DNA of 39,337 bases from Alphaproteobacteria bacterium (GTDB lineage: Bacteria; Pseudomonadota; Alphaproteobacteria; TMED109). Position numbers and translations under genes: made by a program. The notes beneath the pieces are model-generated. The model had not been told where the DNA came from and did no database searches. It saw only the letters and a program-made list of their open reading frames with translations. The first letter of the stretch is position 1; each line of letters begins with the position of its first letter. The DNA is taken from assembly GCA_022819905.1 (NCBI GenBank), contig JAJEGJ010000017.1:1-39337 (forward strand). Reading direction: 5' to 3'. Of the stretch, positions 33,737 through 39,337 are shown in pieces.

Positions 33737-34627
33737 TCACCCGGCCCCGTCTGCGAGGAGATCGAGACTGGCCATGGCCGCCCGCACCGCCTGTTGCGTC
33801 GATGGCCCCGGCTCCACCAGCGGTAATCGAATCTCCGAACTGCACCTGCCGAGCAGTGAAGTTGCAAACTTCACGGGCCCCGGACTGGTCTCCACGAACA
33901 ACGCCTCATGCAGAGGCATCAGGCGTTCGTGCAGTGCCAGTGCCTTCGCGGCATTGCCCGCCTGCCATGCCTGATGCATGGCCGCGCATTCGCGAGGCGC
34001 GACGTTCGCGGTGACAGAAATCGTTCCATGGCCCCCGCATGCAAGGAAGGCAAGCTGAGACGCGTCTTCGCCCGACAACTGGTTGAATTCGCGATCCGCC
34101 AGCGCAGCACGCAACTGATGCGGCCGAACGGGATCGTTGCTCGCATCCTTGACCCCGACGATCCGCGGGAGCTCAGCCAGTCGGACCATCGTGTCGATCG
34201 ACATATCGACCACGCACCGACCCGGGATGTTGTAGATGTACAGAGGCAGATCGGTGGCGTCGTGCACCGCCCGGAAATGGCCGTACATCCCTTCCTGTGT
34301 CGGTTTGTTGTAGTACGGCATGACCAGCAGGGCCGCATCGGCGCCGGCGACCCTCGCGTGTTGCGTGAGGCGGATGGCCTCCCTGGTCGAGTTCGAACCC
34401 GTCCCGGCCATCACCGGGATTCGGCCAGCGGCGCACTCGATCGTCAGGCTGACAACCCGATCATGCTCCTCGTGCGACAGGACCGGCGATTCGCCGGTTG
34501 TGCCGCACGGCACGAGGCCGGTCGTGCCCTCGGCTACGTGCCAGTCCACGATCTCCCGGATCGCGGCCTCATCCACTTCGCCATCGCGAAACGGGGTGAT
34601 CAACGCACAGAGGGAACCCTGAAACAT
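33737..34627 (-). CDS. dapA: 4-hydroxy-tetrahydrodipicolinate synthase
   Basis: DapA condenses pyruvate and aspartate semialdehyde, the first committed step to diaminopimelate and lysine. The 296-residue enzyme has the (beta/alpha)8 landmarks: LITPFRDG, CGTTGES with Thr43/Thr44, Tyr132 in YIYNIPGRC, Arg137, and the Schiff-base Lys160 in VGVKDASND. Length is typical. The start is ATG at 34625-34627. It is the first gene of the long leftward housekeeping chain; an AT-rich patch about 40-55 bases upstream is the probable promoter region. Confidence 0.96.
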   Translation of the reverse strand: MFQGSLCALITPFRDGEVDEAAIREIVDWHVAEGTTGLVPCGTTGESPVLSHEEHDRVVSLTIECAAGRIPVMAGTGSNSTREAIRLTQHARVAGADAALLVMPYYNKPTQEGMYGHFRAVHDATDLPLYIYNIPGRCVVDMSIDTMVRLAELPRIVGVKDASNDPVRPHQLRAALADREFNQLSGEDASQLAFLACGGHGTISVTANVAPRECAAMHQAWQAGNAAKALALHERLMPLHEALFVETSPGPVKFATSLLGRCSSEIRLPLVEPGPSTQQAVRAAMASLDLLADGAG

Positions 34628-34659
34628 GGCACATGTGTATCCGTTCGCGCGAAGGCGCG

Positions 34660-34680
34660 ATCCATGACTATATTATGCTT
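34660..34680. promoter_or_regulatory. AT-rich patch in the dapA / dioxygenase divergent gap
   Basis: In the 169-base gap between divergent dapA and the dioxygenase gene, ATGACTATATTATGCTT stands out from the GC-rich background. On the minus strand it offers TAATAT/TATAGT as a -10 for dapA, leaving a leader of about 40 bases. It could also serve the rightward gene. No clear -35 box is visible. Confidence 0.4.
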
Positions 34681-34796
34681 CCCGAGGTTGCTGCTCCAGC
34701 GCACAACCAGATACTGCGCCAGGACCGGCAGTCTTCAGTAGTGAGGGATCGCGCGCGACCGGCGCGTTCGGGCTCGGTCGAAGGAGGCCTTCCAGC

Positions 34797-35684
34797 ATGC
34801 TCACGCCTGCCCAAATCGATACCTATCGGGAGAAGGGTTATCTCGTCATCGAGGACGCCATTCCCGCCTCCACGATCGACAGGCTCAAAGCGCTGACCCA
34901 GGAATTCGTAGACAATGCGGCGGGCGTACCGGGACACGATGACGTCTACGACGTCGCCGACGGTCACACTCCTGAAGCTCCGCTGGTTCGACGGATCAAG
35001 CTCCCCCACAAGGCCCACCCCGAATTCCGCCAGTTCGCCGCCGATCCCGTCCTCACCGACATCATGGCGGACCTGCTGGGAAGTGACGTCCGTCTGCATG
35101 GCGGCAAGATCAACCTCAAGCCAGGCAAGGCCGAAGATGCCGTGGAATGGCACCAGGACTGGGCCTTCTACCCTCACACCAATGACGATCTCCTCGCGGT
35201 CGGCGTGATGCTGGACGACATGGACCTTGAGAACGGCCCGATCTTGATGCTTCCCGAGACTCACCGGGGGCCGGTGTACAACCACCACGCCGAAGGCAAG
35301 TTCTCCGGCGCGATCGATCTTGACACCTGTGACCTGGATTTCAGCAACGTCGAAACCGTAACCGGCAGGGCTGGGTCAATCAGCGTGCATCACGTCCGGC
35401 TCGTGCACGGTTCCAGCGCCAACCGTTCCGGCAAGCCGCGGCGACTGCTGTTGTGGGAGTACGCCGCTGCGGACGCGTGGCCGCTGATGGGAGCGGGTGA
35501 TCTCGAGGAGTTCAACGAGCGGGTGGTCCGAGGCAGACCGACGCTTACGCCCCGTCTGGAAGACGTCCCGGTACGCATCCCCCTGCCGCCCGCCCTGCAT
35601 CCGGGGTCCATCTTCGAAAACCAGCGAGCTGCAGCCCACCGGTTCTTCGACGAAGCAGATACCCGGCAGGCAGCCTACTCGTAG
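34797..35684 (+). CDS. Phytanoyl-CoA dioxygenase-family (PhyH) Fe(II)/2-oxoglutarate oxygenase
   Basis: This 295-residue protein has the PhyH-family jelly roll. The Fe(II) triad is His119 and Asp121 in EWHQDWAFYPHTNDD, with His204 in RLVHGSSANRSGKPRR; nearby Arg (209 or 215) would bind 2-oxoglutarate. The opening TPAQIDTYREKGYLVIEDAI is characteristic. Such enzymes hydroxylate diverse small molecules, and bacterial members rarely act on phytanoyl-CoA itself. The start ATG follows a perfect AAGGAGG with 9 bases between, so translation should be strong. It is a single gene, divergent from dapA, and its last 10 bases overlap the end of the convergent Sel1 gene. The substrate is unknown. Confidence 0.92.
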   Translation: MLTPAQIDTYREKGYLVIEDAIPASTIDRLKALTQEFVDNAAGVPGHDDVYDVADGHTPEAPLVRRIKLPHKAHPEFRQFAADPVLTDIMADLLGSDVRLHGGKINLKPGKAEDAVEWHQDWAFYPHTNDDLLAVGVMLDDMDLENGPILMLPETHRGPVYNHHAEGKFSGAIDLDTCDLDFSNVETVTGRAGSISVHHVRLVHGSSANRSGKPRRLLLWEYAAADAWPLMGAGDLEEFNERVVRGRPTLTPRLEDVPVRIPLPPALHPGSIFENQRAAAHRFFDEADTRQAAYS

Positions 35685-36172
35685 GAGCCGACGAAATCGC
35701 GGGCGCGCTGTTCGGCTTCGGCGACCTCGCCCGCGGTTAGCTGCTCCGCCAGCACATCCATGTAGTAATCCGCGTTGGGTTCGCCGGATAGGCGAAACCA
35801 CTTGTACGCTTCTACGAGATCGACATCCGTTCCCTGTCCGTTGGCGTAGTACTTGCCCAAGTGAATCTGCGACAGCGCGTGGCCCCGCATGGCCCCCAAC
35901 AGAAACATCTCGAAGGCGTCGCCAAGCTGAAATACCGACGCATACCGCAGTCCTTGCATGTAGCGGACATTGGTATCCCTCAGCAGGTAATCAGTGCTCT
36001 GGTAGGGACGCTTGGGATCGTGGGGGTATTCGATGACGACACCAGCATCCGCCGCTCGCGCACGCATGTCGTCGGTGATCTCAGCGGCATCGACCAGCAC
36101 CGCCCACCCGAACACGGCCGCCGCCGCCAAAACCGCGCACCATGCACTGCCAATGGAAACTGTCGTCCGCAT
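35675..36172 (-). CDS. Exported Sel1-repeat protein
   Basis: The 165-residue product starts with a signal peptide (MRTTVSIGS, hydrophobic core AVLAAAAVFGWAVLV, cleavage near DAA-EI). The middle has two Sel1-like (TPR-related) repeats: FEMFLLGAMRGHALSQIHLGKYYANGQG and DLVEAYKWFRLSGEPN. A short acidic helix (GEVAEAEQRARDFV), typical of Sel1 protein C-termini, ends it. Such proteins are periplasmic scaffolds; no specific role can be assigned. Its 3' end overlaps the end of the convergent PhyH gene by 10 bases. No obvious operon partner. Confidence 0.85.
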   Translation of the reverse strand: MRTTVSIGSAWCAVLAAAAVFGWAVLVDAAEITDDMRARAADAGVVIEYPHDPKRPYQSTDYLLRDTNVRYMQGLRYASVFQLGDAFEMFLLGAMRGHALSQIHLGKYYANGQGTDVDLVEAYKWFRLSGEPNADYYMDVLAEQLTAGEVAEAEQRARDFVGSYE

Positions 36173-36355
36173 AACCGCCTGCCGCAGCTGTTGGGCTGAC
36201 CCTGTCTCAAATCACGATGCCGCGTAATTAGCCCACCGACATGGTTCAGGCAACCGTGATCGTCTGGTTGCGACGACACCGGTACTATCGAGAACGCCGG
36301 TCACCCGACCGACGTCACCCCCCCCGCCGCCACATGTGCCGACAGGGCGCCGCAG

Positions 36356-36392
36356 GGCCGCGTGCGGCCAGCCCCGCAGGCGCGTTCCTGCG
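36356..36392 (-). terminator. Tandem hairpins after the PhzF-family gene
   Basis: CGCAGG, CGCGTT, CCTGCG (36375-36392) forms a 6-bp stem starting 5 bases past the phzF-like stop on the minus strand. GGCCGC, GT, GCGGCC (36356-36369) follows. Neither has a T-run. Their position suggests a role in ending or protecting the transcript. Confidence 0.4.
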
Positions 36393-36397
36393 AAACC

Positions 36398-37219
36398 TCA
36401 ATCGTCGGCAAGCCGTGGGCTCGGACCGCCTCCATCCGGTATCTCGATCCATCCCTCCATGTAGAAGGTGCAGCTGCCTGTGAGACCGACACGATCGCCA
36501 TCCAGCGTGCATCGGAGTTCACCGCCTCGGGCTGACACCTGGCGAGCTGTCAGGCTCCGCTTCCCTAGTCGCTTCGCCCAGTAGGGAGCGAGGATGCAAT
36601 GCGCACTGCCGGTTACCGGATCTTCTGCAATGCCGGATCCGGGGGCGAAGAAACGGGAAACAAAATCCACTTGCGCGCCCTCGGCCGTCACGATCAGGTG
36701 GCCCGCCGTCAACTCCCCCATCCGGTCAAGATCGGGCGCCGTGGCGCGAACTTCCGCCTCGGTACCCAAGACTGCCATGCAGTACCGGCCCATCAGCACC
36801 GCCTGGGGCGTGGCGCCGAGCGCCGCTTCCAGACCGTCCGGCACGCGAATGGAGGCCGGCGGGTCCGCCGGGAAATCCATGCGGAGGCCACTGTCACTGC
36901 GTCGGACGGTCAGGCGCCCTGAGCGCGTCGCGAATCCGACTTCTTCCTGATCAGGGGCCAACCGATGAAGGATCAGCCAGGCGGACGCGAGCGTGGCATG
37001 CCCGCAGAGGTCGACCTCCAGCGTCGGCGTGAACCAGCGAAGCTCGTAGTCTCCGTTGTCTTCGGCGACCAGGAACGCGGTCTCGGACAAATTGTTCTCG
37101 AGCGCAATCGCCTGCAGCGTGGCATCGTCCAGCCACTCGTTCAGCAGGCACACGGCAGCAGGATTGCCGCCGAATGCCCGATCGGTGAACGCGTCGAGCT
37201 GATAGATCGGAAGGCGCAT
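36398..37219 (-). CDS. PhzF-family isomerase-like protein
   Basis: This 273-residue protein belongs to the PhzF/diaminopimelate-epimerase-like fold. It opens LPIYQLDAFTDRAFGGNPAAVCLL, has the catalytic-position Glu46 in NNLSETAFLV, ELRWFTPTLEVDLCGHATLA, and GIAEDPVTGSAHCILAPYW in the second half. PhzF itself isomerises DHHA in phenazine synthesis, but most family members are uncharacterised and no phenazine genes are present here. The start ATG at 37217-37219 follows GGAG with 5 bases between; an in-frame extension to 37576 overlaps the vapB promoter region and is rejected. It is divergent from vapB. Confidence 0.92.
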   Translation of the reverse strand: MRLPIYQLDAFTDRAFGGNPAAVCLLNEWLDDATLQAIALENNLSETAFLVAEDNGDYELRWFTPTLEVDLCGHATLASAWLILHRLAPDQEEVGFATRSGRLTVRRSDSGLRMDFPADPPASIRVPDGLEAALGATPQAVLMGRYCMAVLGTEAEVRATAPDLDRMGELTAGHLIVTAEGAQVDFVSRFFAPGSGIAEDPVTGSAHCILAPYWAKRLGKRSLTARQVSARGGELRCTLDGDRVGLTGSCTFYMEGWIEIPDGGGPSPRLADD

Positions 37220-37481
37220 CGGGACTCCGTCCGCGGTTGCGGCCAGCGTACCCGAGAACATTCTGGCGCGCGAGCTCGAAGCACGCGTGCGTCGAGCGGA
37301 GCAGCGCGTTCCCCTGCCGTCCGCGAGCCAAACCGCACACCCGGTTCCGGAGGACGCAAACCCGAGAAGAGAGCCGGTTACAGCCGCCGAATCCGGAAGC
37401 CGGAGGCCAGCCGCCGCAGGCGTGCGGAGTCGGCGAGTTTCGGCGTTGCGTGTCCTGACCGCTTCGCGATTTGGTTCGGCT

Positions 37482-37494
37482 GTATCAGTGATAC
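37482..37494 (+). promoter_or_regulatory. Palindromic operator-like site before vapB
   Basis: GTATCA G TGATAC is a perfect 6-bp inverted repeat centred 18 bases before the vapB ATG. VapB-type antitoxins usually autorepress by binding such palindromes over the promoter. There is no Shine-Dalgarno site before the ATG, so the message may be leaderless or nearly so. Confidence 0.5.
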
Positions 37495-37505
37495 GGTAGA
37501 CCAGT

Positions 37506-37751
37506 ATGAAAACCACCATAGAAGTTCCCGACGAGCTGATCAGGCAAGTCCGCCGTGTCGCACAACGGGAAGGCACCTCGCTCCGGGCACTGGTTGAAGA
37601 AGGGCTGCAGCGCAGCCTTGAAGCCCGCCGGCAACCGGTGCGTCGGCCGCTCGACTTTCCGGTGTACGGTGGGAGTGGAGCGACGCACGAATTCCAGGGC
37701 GCGTCGTGGAGTCGAATCCGGGACGAGATCTATCGGGAGCGTGGTGCGTGA
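37506..37751 (+). CDS. vapB: VapB-like ribbon-helix-helix antitoxin
   Basis: The 81-residue protein begins MKTTIEVPDELIRQVRRVAQ, a ribbon-helix-helix DNA-binding domain (strand then two helices, with REGTSLRALVEEGLQRSLE as the second half). The C-terminal part (RRPLDFPVYGGSG, WSRIRDEIYRERGA) is the usual toxin-binding region. It is preceded by a perfect palindrome and overlaps the start of vapC as GTGA (37748-37751). It looks intact and could still regulate its own promoter although its toxin gene is frameshifted. Confidence 0.88.
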   Translation: MKTTIEVPDELIRQVRRVAQREGTSLRALVEEGLQRSLEARRQPVRRPLDFPVYGGSGATHEFQGASWSRIRDEIYRERGA

Positions 37752-38184
37752 TCGCCGTCGATGCGAACTTGCTCGTCTATGCGCATCGCCCGGAGATGCC
37801 TTTTCACGAGCGTGCTCGAGACGTGCTGACCGCAGCCGTGGGCGGGAGGGAGCCGGTGTCCGTTCCCTGGCCGTGCGTCCACGAGTTTTTTGCAATCGTC
37901 TCCAACCCCGAATCTTCAGGGACCCGACACCGATTGGCGAAGCCCTCGGTGCCGCGCGACGGCTCCTGGCGAGTTTCTCCGGCGGAATTCTGGCTGAAGG
38001 CGGGGGCTACCTCGATGCCGTGGAGCGAATAGCCCGACCCGCCCTCCTGCAGGGAGGAATCCTGCACGACGCCAGAGTTGCCGCTCTTTGCCGCTATCAC
38101 GGGGTGCGTGCGCTCTGGTCCGCAGACCGAGATTTTTCCCGTTTCCCTGGTTTGTCGGTCATCAATCCGCTGCAACGTGGTTGA
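37748..38184 (+). pseudogene. vapC: VapC PIN-domain toxin, frameshifted
   Basis: The N-terminal half reads from GTG 37748: VIAVDANLLVYAHRPEMPFHE (first catalytic Asp present), then PWPCVHEFFAIVSNP. The C-terminal half continues one frame back: RIFRDPTPIGEAL, HDARVAALCRYHGVRALWSADRDFSRFPGLSVINPL, including the remaining acidic residues. The two halves join exactly at a run of four C (37906-37909); one more C would restore a single 146-codon toxin. In the current frame the protein goes out of register at residue 54 and ends at 38032. I infer a one-base deletion in a homopolymer, real or from sequencing. Programmed -1 slippage is possible but unsupported by a classic slippery site. Confidence 0.85.
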
Positions 38185-38200
38185 CGCGCGACCATCACCG

Positions 38201-38429
38201 GCCGCGACGAGGCGCCGGGCGGCTTGGACGGTGCGGGCCGGGCGCACCAAGGCAAACCGCGAACATTGCGTCCCGCCGCCGAAGCAAGCGCCAAAGATGT
38301 TCGCGGACGCGGCGGAGTTGAGCGACGGACCCGGACCTGTGTTCCCGCGACTGCGGCGGGCGCCCGCTAAGTGGGAACCCGCGGGCCAAGCTGCCCAAGG
38401 AGCTGGTGCTCGGCGACCGGTCACGCCCA
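38201..38429 (+). pseudogene. Tyrosine integrase relic (catalytic-domain fragment)
   Basis: In one frame the stretch encodes AAWTVRAGRTKANREHCVPP followed by PKQAPKMFADAAELSDGPG and PVFPRLR; in the next frame it continues GRPLSGNPRAKLPKELVLGD from 38358. Together these follow the order of the P4-type integrase segment WT(V/I)PAxRMKAxREHxVPLSxxAxxIL, then ELxDGxxLVFPSxRGRPLSxxxLSKLLREL. It lacks start, the upstream catalytic Arg and the HxxR/Tyr end, and carries a frameshift, so it is dead. It lies between the frameshifted vapC and the ABC transporter gene. The similarity is judged by eye against remembered family consensus. Confidence 0.6.
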
Positions 38430-38650
38430 CCACGCCGATGCCCGAGAGTCGCCCGGCCGGAACACGCGTGATCAAGCGCGGCCACGCCTACAGGCAGAGA
38501 TCAGTGAACGTGCCCTCGATGCGGCTACGATCCCCCATCGGCGTTCCAAGTTGATCGAGATTCCCGTCTGGTGCAGGCTTCAGGCAAGGCTCGACGTCGG
38601 CAGCACCCGCTTCGACGATGCATGTTTGGGCCGCAAAGGAGGAAATCGTG
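38430..38650. other. Gene-free leader of the ABC binding-protein gene
   Basis: No further coding similarity is visible after the integrase relic. This stretch should contain the promoter of the binding-protein gene. I cannot identify convincing boxes or a riboswitch. It ends with a perfect AAGGAGG (38636-38642) eight bases before the ATG. Confidence 0.45.
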
Positions 38651-39337
38651 ATGAGGTGGAAGATCATCGGAGGGCTTGGGCTCGCTTCGATCATATGGGC
38701 CACGAGCCCCCTACTGGCCCTGGCGGAAACCGATGCGGAATGCGGCACCGTGACGGTCGCGGACATGAACTGGAATTCCGCCACATTCATCGCCAACCTT
38801 GACCGATTCATCCTGGAACACGCGTACGGCTGCGACGCCCAGCTCGTGCAGGGCGACACGATGCCGACCGGCACGTCGATGGTGGAGAAGGGCGAGCCGA
38901 ATGTTGCGCCGGAGCTCTGGAGCAACTCGTTTCGGGCCGCCATCAACGTTGGCGTGGCGGAAGGCCGGCTGCTGGTGGCCGGCCGGGTCTTCTCGGACGG
39001 CGGCGAGGAAGGGTTCTGGGTGCCAAACTACATGGTTGCAGAGCGGCCGGAGCTTGCCACCATCGAGGGCGTGATCCAGCACGCCGGACTGTTCAAGAAC
39101 CCCGAAGACCCCAGCGAATCGCTGTTCATGGGCTGCCCGTCAGGCTGGAACTGCCAGATCTCGGGCGAAAATCTCTTCCGGGCGCTGGGACTTGGAGAGG
39201 CCGGGTTCGTCCTGGGCGACCCAGGTTCCGCGGCTGGTCTGGACGGTTCCCTGGCCAAGGCCTATGAGCGCGGAGAGCCGTGGTTCGGCTACTACTGGGC
39301 GCCAACCGCGCTGCTTGGCAAATACACCATGGTCAAG
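38651..39337 (+). CDS. proX: Glycine betaine/proline-type ABC transporter substrate-binding protein (cut by window edge)
   Basis: The first 229 residues are present. A signal peptide (MRWKIIGGLGLASIIWATSP, cleavage after ALA near residue 25) is followed by VTVADMNWNSATFIANLDRF, GDTMPTGTSMVEKGEPNVAPELW, CPSGWNCQ and GYYWAPTALLGKYTMVK. These are hallmarks of OpuAC/ProX-like periplasmic proteins that bind quaternary ammonium compounds such as glycine betaine, with Trp and Tyr residues supplying the aromatic cage. The start ATG follows AAGGAGG with 8 bases between; a GTG three bases upstream is less well spaced. Permease and ATPase genes probably follow outside the window. Confidence 0.92.
   Translation, partial: MRWKIIGGLGLASIIWATSPLLALAETDAECGTVTVADMNWNSATFIANLDRFILEHAYGCDAQLVQGDTMPTGTSMVEKGEPNVAPELWSNSFRAAINVGVAEGRLLVAGRVFSDGGEEGFWVPNYMVAERPELATIEGVIQHAGLFKNPEDPSESLFMGCPSGWNCQISGENLFRALGLGEAGFVLGDPGSAAGLDGSLAKAYERGEPWFGYYWAPTALLGKYTMVK

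Noticed and set aside
1-39337. CRISPR arrays, rRNA genes, tRNA genes, insertion-sequence transposases or a defence system
   Set aside because: No regularly spaced repeats, rRNA or tRNA patterns, or transposase motifs were found by reading. Mobile-element traces are limited to the two integrase pieces and two vapC genes.

Overview
This is a GC-rich window with dense, overlapping genes. The strongest taxonomic clue is one leftward block of housekeeping genes: dapA, smpB, folK, rpoZ, a bifunctional (p)ppGpp synthetase/hydrolase, pyrE, a DUF2062 gene, pdxJ, acpS, lepB, rnc, era, recO and parC. From general knowledge, the linked pyrE/pdxJ/acpS/lepB/rnc/era/recO order, the RNase III signature variant (QRLEFLGD) and the many TRAP transporters, CoA-transferases and acyl-CoA dehydrogenases point to an alphaproteobacterium, perhaps of a Rhodospirillales-like lineage. 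That placement is inferred. No rRNA, tRNA or CRISPR array was found.

Layout. (1) 1-960: the N-terminal part of a tyrosine integrase runs off the left edge, followed by an orphan VapC-like PIN gene whose first catalytic Asp is Val. (2) 1375-8060, all leftward: an N-formylglutamate amidohydrolase-like gene heads a TRAP transporter operon (DctQ, DctM, DctP), followed by a coupled aldehyde dehydrogenase and iron-dependent alcohol dehydrogenase. (3) 8061-8884: a long gene-free stretch with a cluster of TGTCGA inverted repeats. (4) 8885-17266: an acyl-group catabolism region. Two pimeloyl-CoA-dehydrogenase-like acyl-CoA dehydrogenases run left; a class III CoA-transferase, an overlapping penicillin-acylase-family amidase, a hotdog thioesterase and an SLC13-type carboxylate permease run right. 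(5) 17421-21715: Bpt aminoacyl-tRNA-protein transferase, then a second TRAP system whose binding-protein gene faces its two permease genes. (6) 21911-34627: the 14-gene housekeeping chain. (7) 34797-37219: a phytanoyl-CoA-dioxygenase-family oxygenase, a Sel1-repeat exported protein and a PhzF-family protein. (8) 37506-39337: a vapBC pair with a frameshifted toxin, an integrase relic, and the start of a glycine betaine/proline-type ABC binding protein cut by the right edge.

How the parts fit. In region 4 the amidase could release an acyl group and an amine from an N-acyl compound, the CoA-transferase could activate the acid, the dehydrogenases could oxidise it, and the thioesterase and permease could handle the free acids; this is inference. 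In region 2 an imported N-acyl or formyl-amino compound could be hydrolysed and its alcohol/aldehyde product oxidised. The housekeeping chain links stringent response, cell-wall lysine precursor supply, lipid carrier activation, secretion, RNA processing, ribosome maturation, repair and chromosome decatenation in what looks like a largely co-translated unit.

The most notable observations are: an apparent AUU start codon on the (p)ppGpp synthetase gene behind a perfect GGAGG; an RNA polymerase omega subunit with a long acidic tail; two independently disabled VapC toxins; an unannotated integrase relic; and the TGTCGA repeat cluster. I did not find a clearly new defence or mobile system.
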